Below, piece after piece: positions 12,672 through 22,951 of a stretch of DNA of 64,000 bases. Under the pieces are notes generated by a model. The model did not search any database and had not been told where the DNA came from. It saw only the letters and a program-made list of their open reading frames with translations. Source of the DNA: Tremella fuciformis (Eukaryota > Basidiomycota > Tremellomycetes > Tremellales > Tremellaceae); NCBI GenBank assembly GCA_032768795.1, contig CP136495.1, positions 1,180,501 through 1,244,500 on the forward strand, written 5' to 3'. The position numbers were made by a program, and so were the translations under genes. Numbering within the stretch: position 1 is the first letter of the stretch; each line of letters begins with the position of its first letter.

Positions 12672-13278
12672 TCTCATTCATGTCCAAACACCTGTGTAAA
12701 GCAAAACAACTCTCCACTCATGTGTGTACAATCTGATCTCGGCGCACTCTGCACGATACGTCAGCAAAAGTGTACATACTGGCCTGGACAACACAGAAAG
12801 CATGACTCGGCGCCGACCACGGAGACGCCGAGCGACTCGCAGAAGACAGTAGTGAGAGGGGGCTCTTTGCGTGCGACAAAGTCTTGTACATATGCATCGG
12901 TTTCGAGCTCTCCGGGAGCACAAGCTTTTAGCCTCGAGTCCTGCTGAATCTGCCGGTTGAAACAGGACAGGACCAAGGGCCTTGAGGGGTCGGAGCTTGG
13001 ATGACCGGCGGCATTGTACCTACGGCATAGTCGCCGCACTGGCTGCTGATCAGATTTCAGCACTGTTCATCACCCTCTTTCCTTTCTCCTTTACCACCCG
13101 TCATCTCCCTCATCGCCTCGTCACTTCTCCCCCGGGCCGACTCACCGGGCTTCGCGACACCCATATAGACACCACGTTCGGATGTCATGAGCTGCCGACT
13201 CGTCAGAGTCGCATGACGTCCCCTTAGATAGCTCGCACGACCACGATCACGACCACATACCATTGACCTCGCCCGACC
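12672..13278. other. Intergenic region upstream of OCT1
   Basis: About 600 bp between the end of the RRM gene and the OCT1 start, both on the plus strand. Presumably terminator then promoter. No gene or RNA gene seen. Confidence 0.45.
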
Positions 13279-15914
13279 ATGATGAGCAGTGCCGCTCGGA
13301 TGCGCTTGCATCTGCGGCGGCCAGCTTCCCTCGCCTGCTCGCTCGGAAGGCCACTGGCTCCTCCAGCACCTGCACCATGCACATCGCTTGCTCGTCGTGC
13401 GGTCAGCTCGACCCCTCGATGGCGAAAGGAACACCTCGCCCCAGCCACCGGCGAGGCTGTGGCGACGCCCCGATCTGCCCCTCCGCCCCTCCCGCCAGCA
13501 GCCGCAGCCGGGGCATCCTCATCCCCCTACTCCTCGCCACCCCCCGCCGTACTCCGCGCGGGCTCACACGACGCCGACCTGAGAGAAGCCTTTGACCGTC
13601 CGCACCCCCCACATTCCAGCACGTCCCTCGCTCCCACCGGCCTGTTCGACTATGGCCCCCTGTCCGCCCCTCGGGCCCTGCGACCACTGACGGAGCGTAC
13701 GATCTATCACGCTCGAGCGCTCGTCAGGCGCATATGCAACGCCGCTGCCGATCCGACGGGCCGAGAGCTGCGCCTGGTGGTGAAGAACCTGGATCGTCTT
13801 AGCGATCTCCTGTGCGGGGTCATTGATATGGCCGAGCTGGTCAGGAATGCTCATCCGGATCAGCGGTGGGTCGACGAGAGCGATATGGCCTATGAGCGTC
13901 TGTGCAGTTTCATGAACGAGCTCAACACCGATACCGGGCTGTACGAGGTGGGCACCCCCTTCTCTCCCCTGCGGCTCTGATCACGCGAGGAAATGAGGCG
14001 GACGAGGCTGACCAGCAGGCACTCCGTATCACCCTCGCTCACCCCTTCCCACAACCTCTGACTGAGGCCGAGCGCCAAGTCGCCCTCACTTTCCTACGAG
14101 ATTTCGAAAAGTCCGGCATACACCTCCCTCCTGCCACCAGAGCGCGCTTCGTCTCGAAATCCGACTCACTGCTCTCCCTCGGCCGCCAATTCCTCAACGA
14201 TGCGTCATCCGGTCCTGCACCTCATCCTCTCATCGAGATTCCTGACGCGGATCGTCTTCTACGTGGCATGGGCAGCAACTTCATCGACGCTCTTCCGCGC
14301 GGCAGGGGCTCTCACCGCTCGACCGCCTTTGTTGCTCCTGGGTCTTGGGAGGCTCAGATGATTGCACGCTATGCCAGAGAGGGCGAGGCCCGTCGACTCG
14401 TCTACCTAGGCTCTATGCGCCCTCAGGCCGAACGCATACAGGTCCTCGAGTCCATGTTGCGCGAGAGGGCCGAACTTGCCGACCTGCTGGGCAAGGAGAC
14501 ATGGGCCGACGTCGCCTTGGTCGACAAAATGGCCAAGACCCCAGGAAACGTCATGAACTTCCTCACGTCCCTCGCTGAACATCACAAGCCCGCTGCTGCC
14601 GCCGATGTGTCCACCCTTCAGCGCATGAAGGCCGTCGCCATGACGGGCAATCCAGCCATGAACGACGCGATCCTCCCGACACTCAATGCGTGGGACAAGG
14701 ACTTCTTCTCCGAGCGGCACATGATGTCTCTTTCGCCCGTGGCCTCCCTCCCGCCTATCGCCCCGTATTTCTCGACTGGCTCCGCCCTCCTTGGCCTTTC
14801 AAAGCTATTCAGCAGGCTGTACGGCATATCCTTCAAACCCGTCCCTGTGGCCCCTGGCGAGGTGTGGCACCCGTCTGTGCGCCGATTGGATGTGGTAGAC
14901 GAGGTGGAAGGTACGATCGGCGTCATCTACTGCGACCTCTTCTCCCGCGATGGCAAGCCTCCTTCGGCGGCACATTATACAGTCCGATGCTCGAGGCGCG
15001 TGGACGACGATGATCTTCAAGGGGATGGTCTGGAGCCTGGCTGGGATGCACGGTATGGACCCGGTCTGGAGACCGCAGGCGAGCGTGTTCGGGGGAGAGA
15101 GGGACGGTATCAACTCCCGATTGTGGTGCTCACCACCGACTTTGGGACAGTGGAGCAGGACCGGCCGGCCATGTTGACGTGGAACGACGTTGAGACGCTG
15201 TTCCACGAGATGGGCCATGCGATCCACTGTGAGTGTCACTGGTTTCAATAACAGCATTCCTGATGCTGATGGACAGCCATGATCGGCCGCACGGAATATC
15301 ACAACGTCTCTGGTACGCGCTGTGCGACCGACTTTGTCGAACTGCCTTCAATCCTCATGGAACACTTCGTCTCCTCTCCCGAGGTGCTCGGGCTGTTCGC
15401 CAAGCATTACGCCACCGACGAGGCACTGCCACTGCCCCTCCTGCAGGCCCACTTGGACGTCCGCAACTCGCTCTCGGCCCTTGAGACACACGGTCAGATC
15501 ATGATGGCTATCCTCGATCAAAAGTACCATGCCCTACGACCTGACTCATCCTTCGACTCGACGGCGGTGCACTACGATCTGCACGCCGAGCATGGCGTCA
15601 TCCCGCCTGTCGAGGGCACAGCGTGGCAGACGCAATTCGGGCATCTGTACGGGTACGGCGCGACGTACTATTCGTACCTCTTTGACAGAGCCATCGCTGG
15701 GAAAGTGTGGAACACGCTCTTCAATGGCGGTACAGCCGCCGGTGCCCTCAGCCGGGAAGGCGGTGAGGTGTTCAAGGAGCGTCTGCTGAAGTGGGGAGGA
15801 GGCAAGGATCCATGGGAGATGGTGGGCAGTGTCGTGGGCGGGAAGGAAGGAGAGGCGGTCAGTCGAGGCGACGAGGGCGCCATGGCCCTTGTGGGAGGCT
15901 GGATGCTGAAGTGA
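13279..15914 (+). CDS. OCT1: Mitochondrial intermediate peptidase (M3 metallopeptidase)
   Basis: Zinc metallopeptidase of the mitochondrial matrix that removes an octapeptide from imported precursors after the first processing cut. Exons: 13279-13947, 14019-15228, 15277-15914, giving 838 residues, close to the family norm of about 770-800 plus a long presequence. Seen: an Arg/Ala/Ser-rich, acid-poor N-terminus (matrix targeting); the block [11 protein letters not shown] typical of Oct1; the zinc motif FHEMGHAIH; and the downstream glutamate segment [16 protein letters not shown]. The zinc motif is split by the intron at 15229-15276 immediately after its last histidine. The acceptor of intron 1 is a CAGCAG doublet (14013-14018), so the protein may have one extra Gln. 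The 3' end lies only 110 bp from the converging RPP1 gene. Confidence 0.95.
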
Positions 15915-16024
15915 CTTGCACACACCACTTAGATCGTCTTGGGATTTGCTGTGTATTGTTCATATGTAGCTACTAGCTCATAGCATACGGGCGGAGGTGC
16001 TGGATGCATACCATCTGCCCAGAG

Positions 16025-17324
16025 CTAGTTCTTGGCCTTTTTGCTGGGCTTCAGCGGCTCCGATGTGGCCTCCTCCGAGTCTGGCGGCCGCTTTGCAGGC
16101 GGTGTAGGCGGTGCATCTACTGCCGATGGAACAGAAACCAGCCTCGGGGCCGAGACAACCGCCTTGAACGTCCGCCTTGCCTCTGCCAATCAGCCCACCC
16201 GCCCCCATACTCTCGCGAACTGGCAGTACTCACGCGCACGCAGCAAGACCCGCTTGGCCGAATCGTCCAAAGCCTCCTTGGCCAGATTAGCCGGCATGCC
16301 CAAGATCACTCCCAAGCTGATCATGTCCACCGGCGCACGCAGCGCCTCCGAGCCGTACGCCGCGCCGGAAGAGAAGACGATGCCTCGGCCTGACGTGGCG
16401 CGGATCGCCTCTCGCGCGTTGGACATCCAGTTTTGTCGGAACCGCTTGGCCACGTCGGACGGGATGGATGGGTTGGGGAACAGCGCAGGGGAGTAGGTCA
16501 GCTCAAACTGTCGTGTGAGCACCGCACGGCCCTTTATTACAGAATAGTCTCGTGGGGCGACTCACGACGACGCCGTTGCGCTGTGCTTGGCGCAGCTGTT
16601 TCCGATTGAGGCGGTAGTGGAAGCCGCGCTCGTGTAGTGGGAGAGTGATGATGGATATCTGACATCAGCCACTGAGCGCACCCTGCCCAGTACTAGACCC
16701 GCCTGGTTCGGCCCAGGATTGGAGAGGTCTGTGCAGGCGAGCTGGAACGCCTTCTCCGACATGGGCTGCACGGAGAGGATATCGTACGTCCCCAGGACGG
16801 TCGCGTTCGAGCTGGACTGCACGTCAGCCTACAGCCCGCTAGATGCTCGGAGGGACCCACGAAGCAGTGCGTCTTGGCGTCGTCCAGGCGCATGTGGAAC
16901 CGCGTAGCTTGCACGAGTGTCCTGCCTCCGCCCTTAGCGCCCGGCGGGCGTTTCCGCGGGTCCAGGTCGGGATATGGGAGGTGGTGGGTGAATGGGCAGC
17001 CGGGAACGTTGTGACTGGGCTCCGAGGTGATTGTGCACCCTATAACCGTGTACCCGACTGCTCCTCAGCTAGGCCCTCACGATATATGGGTCAGGCTGGA
17101 GGTAGAGGAGGCTCACGGTGCCCCAGCATGGACGTGCTACGCCCCAGTCGGTCTTTCTCCACCGCCGTCAGTTCTGCCCAGTACGCTCCGGGTTGAGACC
17201 AGTCTGGACCACCTGATCCAGCTGGCCCCGTCGCTTTCTCTTTGCCTTTTTGGTTTCGCTTTGCACCTTTTTTCGGCAAGGGATCGTCGGGGAGGGGAAA
17301 GGGAACGTGCAGGTCGTAGTACAT
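16025..17324 (-). CDS. RPP1: RNase P / RNase MRP protein subunit (Rpp30/Rpp1 family)
   Basis: Protein subunit of the nuclear tRNA 5'-processing enzyme RNase P and of RNase MRP. Exons, in coding order: 17117-17324, 16861-17057, 16694-16816, 16566-16658, 16234-16507, 16025-16182. The sum is 1053 nt, 350 residues. Seen: the start MYYDLHVPFPLP (PHP-like fold of Rpp30), LGYTVIGCTIT, ISIITLPLHERGFHYRLN, NGVVFELTYSPAL and the conserved GRGIVFSSGAAYGSEALRAP with PVDMISLGVILGM. The C-terminal tail is Pro/Lys-rich, as is common in fungi. The intron at 16659-16693 is only 35 nt (GTACTG...GTCAG), the shortest canonical intron I can support here and the least certain junction in this model. Confidence 0.93.
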
Positions 17325-17365
17325 CGCCGCCAAGTGCCGTGCTGGCGGCGCTGCAGCTGTCAGAG

Positions 17366-17373
17366 TATAAAAG
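17366..17373 (+). promoter_or_regulatory. TATA-like element in the RPP1/MTF1-like divergent promoter
   Basis: TATAAAAG lies about 125 bp upstream of the Mtf1-like start, inside the 173-bp gap between two divergent genes. The match is good, but no start-site data support it. Confidence 0.35.
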
Positions 17374-17497
17374 ATGAGGAAGAATTAGCGAAAATGGCCA
17401 CCTGATCCGACGTGTTTCACCTCCACCTGAAATTTCCATCAGCTCGCCACCGAACATACCTGCTCTGCAACACACTCAATACAGCTCTGTCACGAGC

Positions 17498-18916
17498 ATG
17501 TCGGCGCTTGCCCCGCTGCCCGCGTACCGCGAGTGGGCCAAAGCCTTCCCGCGGCGGCACCTCGCCAAGACGCCCGAGAGAGAGTCGCCCAACTTCCCCG
17601 GCAGACACCTGCTGGCCAGCACCAAGCTATGCGACGACTTTGTGCGCGCTCTCCAGCTTCGCCCGGACGAGGTGGTGCTTGATCTCTTCAGCGGCCCGGG
17701 GCAGCTCACGCGCTCCCTCCTCGACCCGGCCAACTCGTCAGCGGAACTCCCGCCCCTCGTCGTGGCCTGCGATACGACCCGCGCGATGCTCACTGCCGGC
17801 CTGGGCCTGCCGAAGGACCCACCGCCAGATGCGAATCCTACCGAGCGCGAACTGCCCAACGTCCTTGAGCCGACCGCTCACCCTCGCCTGCTGGGCATGC
17901 ACGGCTCCCCCTACGGGTGGCGCGTGGCCACTGATATGCTGAGCGATCCGCGGGTGGCAGCGTACATGGCTCGCAGTGGCGGCAGGCGACCTTGGGACGC
18001 CGAGGCGCCGCATGTGACCGTGACGGCGCAGCTGCCCGACAGCGTCATTGGCGAGCAGATGGTCTCGCAGTGGATCGGCAGTGTCGTCGAGGGGACCTCA
18101 AAAAGCTGGATATGGGAGTGGGGCAGGGTACGCTTCGGCTGGCTAGTGGGCAAAGGCTTATACGACGTGAGCTACACGAGGCCATTGACTTGATCTGAGA
18201 TGCTGATTTGCAGCGCCTCATGGCCAAGCCGGGCGAGACGATCACCTGCAAGCTGTCCGTCCTCGCGAATGCGCTCTTCCACATCACCCCCCTGCCGCCA
18301 TACCACCACGTCTTCAACGTCGACAAGTCGTCCAAGGCGACCGAGTCGCGCGCCGACAACGGACCTATCAAGCGCCGCCGCGGTCGCCAAAAAGCCAGCG
18401 ACGACCAGCCCGCCGCCTACATTCCGCCCGATCCTTTCCCGCGCACGTACACCGTTGGCGAAGACTTCTACCCCATCCCTGCCAGTTGTGCGACCGGCTC
18501 AACGCCCCTCCCCCGCCCGGCCCTGCTCGGCCTCAAGCTCGAGCCACGCACGGACTGCCTGGTGCTGCCGCGGCAGAAAGACGCATGGGACTTCATCCTC
18601 CGCAAGGCGTTTACACGGCAGAGTCAGCCTATTCGCGAGGCTGTCGGCAAGCTCGCGTTCGGAGGGGACGCCCTGCTGGGCAAGATCGAGGGACGGGTCG
18701 ACGAGGGCAGATTCAGAGGGGTGCCTGTGGCTGGCGACAAGAAGGTTTTGGAACTTCGGACAGAGGAGTGGGCAAGAGTCGTCGATGTTTTCGACCGGTG
18801 GGCCTTCAAGCCAGAAGTGAGTGCGACCCGTTGGGCTGTAACGAGGCTGAGAGCAGTACCTTTTCTACGACTCGATAGCGGATGACGATTTCAACAGGCA
18901 GATCGGCCACGACTGA
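17498..18916 (+). CDS. Mtf1-like mitochondrial transcription factor (KsgA/Dim1 methyltransferase fold)
   Basis: Predicted 443 residues from exons 17498-18166, 18214-18816 and 18857-18916. The fold is that of rRNA adenine dimethyltransferases, to which the mitochondrial RNA-polymerase specificity factors Mtf1/TFB belong. Seen: SAM-binding motif I (VVLDLFSGPGQLTRSLL) at about residues 60-76; the segment RLMAKPG, matching the RLLAKPG block of KsgA; and LSVLANALF just after it. The catalytic NLPY motif expected between them is replaced by AQLPD, and the aromatic residue that stacks on adenine is missing. This argues for a transcription factor rather than an active methylase. A long basic insertion follows the PPYHHVF block (residues about 255-290). 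An active methylase of divergent type cannot be excluded. Confidence 0.75.
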
Positions 18917-19104
18917 TATCCCAGCCTGATGCCAGGCTGTACGGCACATATCCAGCATACATGCCAACACCGGCGCATACCCGACGACCTACACCAGCAT
19001 AGCATTGAACCAGCACGCTCACTCATACATCACATCGCATCAAATCGCATCTTGTAACATCAAACAGTACACACAACATGCATATGCCCTGCTCATGCTC
19101 GTCA

Positions 19105-20210
19105 TTATGCATTCGCCCTTCGCTGCTCGGCGATCCACTCCCGAATCCCTGTGCTGCCCATCTTCAGCTCCTTGAGCTTCTTCTCGTCCATCTCGTTGCG
19201 CAAGTCGGTCGTCTTGATCAGAGTCTCGGCCACATGGTTGCCTTCTCCCTCTTGTTCTGGCTCTGCCGCACCATGGTGGTCCTGCTGCAGAGTTGAGGCA
19301 ATGACGTCCACGATCCAGAGCTCCAGCTCGCTGAGTCCTTTGTCCTTCCTCGCCCGGTTGACTGCCTCGCCTCCACTAATAGTCTCCCGACTGACAACGA
19401 GCGTCTGTATATCGGGATCCCACGCCGTCGGCCCAAGCGGATCATGTATTTCCCTCAGAACCAGCTCGACACCCCCATCGCACCGCTCAAGAAAGTCCTG
19501 CACTCCCCTCATGCGCTCCTCGAGAGATTCGACGAGATCCGCGTTGGATTTGCCAACTAACAGCGAAGGGGCAGTGACGCCCACGATGACTTTGCGGGTG
19601 GACAAGAAGACGGCGAGTTGGAGGAGGAGCTTGTGCGCCGCGTGAAGGTGGTCAAAGGTCCCGCCTAGCGCGACGACTGGCGGGCCTGATCGGGGAACAG
19701 CAGTTCCAGGGGGCTCGTCGACCGGAACTGGAAGGGATATGAAGGCTGTATTCGGTGCAGAGTGTAACGCTGACGTAGCGGCAAGAACTCCTTCTAGATC
19801 AGCTCATCCACGATATTGAAGGAGAGCTGACCGCCTGCAATGAAGCTCATGGCTCCTGGCCGCAGGTCCAGTATGGACTCAACGGGCCGGTCGTCCCGTG
19901 CGAATTGCACCTCGACATCCATCAAGACACGATCGCTCCGCCATTGCGCAGCAGCCAGAGTGGCATACGCGTCTCCGAGAAATGTCTGGAACGTCTGCCA
20001 GTATCGCCTTGGGTCTTGCCGTAGGACAGTGTATAGCTGCGAGGGATACAGAGGGGGAGACGTGAACGCGACGATGAGCTGTTTGACCGAAGGCGGGAGG
20101 TGCAGTAAGGTGGTGTATACCGTCGGTAATAGCGGTGCAGGGTCTCTCAGCACGCTGTGAGTGAAGGGAAGCACAAGGAAGGCATGCTGAGGTGTTGCCG
20201 AGGTGCCCAT
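19105..20210 (-). CDS. CAB4: Phosphopantetheine adenylyltransferase (eukaryotic type)
   Basis: Fourth step of coenzyme A synthesis: 4'-phosphopantetheine plus ATP to dephospho-CoA. Exons, in coding order: 19832-20210, 19105-19793 (355 residues). Seen: the nucleotidyltransferase signature VALGGTFDHLHAAHKLLL spanning the T/HxGH-type motif, then STRKVIVGVT, LVVSRETISGG, and a C-terminal STGIREWI equivalent to the ISSTxIR block. The first 130 residues are a less conserved eukaryotic extension. The joining intron at 19794-19831 is 38 nt with a GTCAGC donor. Without it a stop interrupts the frame, and with it the two halves join in phase. It converges on the Mtf1-like gene and diverges from RPL10. 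Confidence 0.9.
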
Positions 20211-20662
20211 CGTATAGTGTCTGTTGACGTTTAGCTATGCATGGATGGGCGTCAACGAGGTGGAGAGCTGAAGTGGAGGGGAATAGGGATGACAAAGTGC
20301 CACAAATGCATTTCTACTGAGTACCGACAAACTCCGCAACTCGGCCCAAAGGAGCGAGAGCCTGGAGACCGCCAGAGGGGTTCTTGCTAAGCAGCCTGGG
20401 TTTGTGGTTGATCATCGACATCTTCTTTCTTTTCTGTTGTAACAATCAGAAAAGGTGAGCGGCGTCTCTGACTCCATAGCTGGGCTGCAGGGAGCGTGCA
20501 GAGACGCCCACTGGTGTGATTGGAGCAGCGGTGAGGAGGAAGGATTCTGCAAGGAGTTTGAGCGGCGAGCAGGGATTGGCAAGCTTGGATGGGCGGCGAA
20601 GAGACGGTCTTCGGGAGCAAAGAGGCAGCTCTGAATGTGAGACTGACTCGCAGTCTGTCAAA
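20211..20662. promoter_or_regulatory. Divergent promoter region, CAB4 / RPL10
   Basis: About 450 bp between divergent starts, expected to hold the strong RPL10 promoter and its leader. I see no specific element I can name. A leader intron cannot be ruled out. Confidence 0.4.
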
Positions 20663-21406
20663 ATGGGTCGCCGTCCCGCTCGTTGCTACCGATACTGCAA
20701 GAACAAGCCGTCAGTCCGGCGTGTCACGTCGTTTACACATCGCTGACCCACACAGGTTCCCTAAATCGCGGTACAACCGTGGTGTTCCGGACCCCAAGAT
20801 CCGCATCTACGACCTCGGCCGCAAGCGTGCCTCTGTCGATGACTTCCCCTTCTGCTGCCACCTTGTGTCCGACGAGTACGAGCAGCTGTCTTCCGAGGCT
20901 CTCGAGGCCGCCCGTATTTGTGCCAACAAGTACATTGTGAAGACCGCCGGAAAGGAGGCCTTCCACATGCGTGTCCGCGTCCACCCCTTCCACATCATCC
21001 GTATCAACAAGATGTTGTCCTGCGCCGGTGCCGATAGGTTGCAGCAGGGTATGCGTGGTGCTTGGGGAAAGCCGTACGGCTCGGTCGCCCGTGTCAACAT
21101 GTGCGTCTGCGGAGTGTCACCCGAGGAGCCGCGCTGATGAACAGTGGCCAGGTGATCATGTCGATCCGATGCCGAGACCAGCACAAGGCCGTCATCATCG
21201 AGGCCCTCCGCCGCGCCCGTTACAAGTTCCCCGGACGCCAAAAGATCATCATCTCCAAGAAGTGGGGCTTCACCTCGCTTGACCGACCCGACTACGAGGC
21301 CCTCAAGGCCCAGAAGCAGGTCATCAACGACGGTGCCTATGTCCAGTTCCTCAAGCCCAAGGGCAACCTCATGGCCAACCTCCGGACCGCTACTCGTGCG
21401 CAATAG
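20663..21406 (+). CDS. RPL10: 60S ribosomal protein L10 (uL16)
   Basis: Large-subunit ribosomal protein uL16, which joins late in 60S maturation near the peptidyl-transferase centre. Exons: 20663-20709, 20756-21100, 21145-21406 (217 residues, the family norm being about 215-221). Seen: [20 protein letters not shown] at the N-terminus, [38 protein letters not shown] and KKWGFT. The first intron falls after codon 15 (phase 2), and the second has a GTGCGT donor. The ATG at 20663 is fixed by the invariant N-terminal [10 protein letters not shown]. Confidence 0.97.
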
Positions 21407-21745
21407 ACGGTGTAGGGGATACGTAGAGGTTGTACGATGACGATTGCATGCAGGTCCCTTGCATGGTTCATTCTTCCTTGTCAGAGGTCGTGAACTCTCA
21501 TCACACGTCTAGCGCATTGACTTTGCGCGCTCTGTCTGACGCTGTGGCCGTTAAACTGAGGAAACGTCACGGCTAGGATCGGGTCTATCAAAATGATATG
21601 ACAGTCCATTCGATTGAGCCAACTCTGAGCGTCTTGCGCTCCACCACGATTGCCCTGAAGCCAGATCCGCGAACGCACCAGCCAGTGATGCAATGTTACA
21701 TGCTGCATGGTGCAACCGGTCGTGAAAACCCATCACCAAACCCAT
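21407..21745. other. Convergent 3' region, RPL10 / RPL28
   Basis: About 340 bp between converging stops of two ribosomal protein genes. Only terminator function expected; no gene seen. Confidence 0.45.
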
Positions 21746-22485
21746 CTAAGCGACGAGCTTGACCACACCTCCTGCCTCCTTGATCTTCTGCTCCGCCGAA
21801 CGCGACACGAATCGGGTCTTGACGATGAAGGATTTGTCAATGCGGCCCTTGCCGAGCTGAGAGTCAGCGCATACTCTCGCAATGCCCTGCAGTCTACGTT
21901 TCCCATGCTGCTCCTCGTCCTTCTCGACACCTCATAATTGAAAGCCAACTCACCAGCTTGAATTTGCTGAGGTGGGTGAGGTCGATGACGGGGACGGTGC
22001 CTTCGGGGGCCTCAACCTGGGCTTCGGGAAGAGAGATGAGTTTGTCGATGTTGATGGTCGGGCGGAAGTAGTGGTTTTTCAGGAGGTGGTAGTGGCGCAT
22101 ACCGACTTTACCGAAGTAACCAGGGTGGTACTGCGAGTCAGACTTGCTCGACCTCTAATGACTCCCTCCTCTCCCCCCAAGCTCTGAACCGCCTTTCTCA
22201 AGTCAAGCTGCGCTCCTCCTCCTCCCGCCCTTGCCGTTGATCATCATTTCCGCCCATCGCATATCCTCATGATCCTTAATCCACCTCCAAAGTCTGTCCA
22301 AGTCGCCCAGCCTTGCTCTCCACTCCCGCTGGATCATAGCTCACCTTGTCCATGTTGGTTCGGTGGTGGTGCTGACCACCAGCGAGACCACGACCACCGG
22401 GATGCTTCCTGTGCTTCCCCACACGACCGTGACCGGCCGAAACGTGACCACGGTGCTTCCTCGTCCTGGAGAATCGGGTCGGCAT
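21746..22485 (-). CDS. RPL28: 60S ribosomal protein L28 (uL15; L27a of animals)
   Basis: Exons, in coding order: 22345-22485, 21954-22130, 21746-21856, giving 142 residues (yeast protein 149). Seen: [53 protein letters not shown] and the C-terminal [19 protein letters not shown]. The first intron is much longer than most in the window (214 nt, 22131-22344). It could host regulatory sequence or a small nucleolar RNA, as ribosomal-protein introns often do, but I cannot identify C/D or H/ACA boxes with confidence. Confidence 0.96.
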
Positions 22486-22951
22486 CTGCCATCAGCACCG
22501 GTCCATTGCCTCCTCGCTCTTGTTGCGGCTCCCCTGCGTCCTGGCGGTTCTCCTTCCTCGACTGGGGCTGATGAGAGTCCGGGTATACTCACTTTGAATG
22601 GATGTGTTGAAGGATGAAAACCTCACTCCAGCTTCGAGCTCAGCGCATTCAATGCTGGCTCATGCTCAGGGACACAGCCAGCGGAGCCAGGCCGGAGAAA
22701 GCGCCCACCCCAGGCTCGAGCCAGATGTGGCACTTGATATTTCGGAGATAAGGGCGTCAAAGCGAGAGCTGATAAATCCGGTATGAGCGCACGACGGATT
22801 TCCCGGATCCGAGATTTCATCCACCAACCAACTCGAGGCCATGACCGACAGGCAGCCAGCACTCAGATACCCTGCATCAGTCGCATAGCATAGAAGCAAC
22901 GTTTGCATCATACCCCCTCGCACACACGCTCAGCTGAGCCGTCGGCGCTCC
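22486..22951. promoter_or_regulatory. Divergent promoter region, RPL28 / GCN1
   Basis: About 470 bp between divergent starts. No internal gene; no element I can name. Confidence 0.4.
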
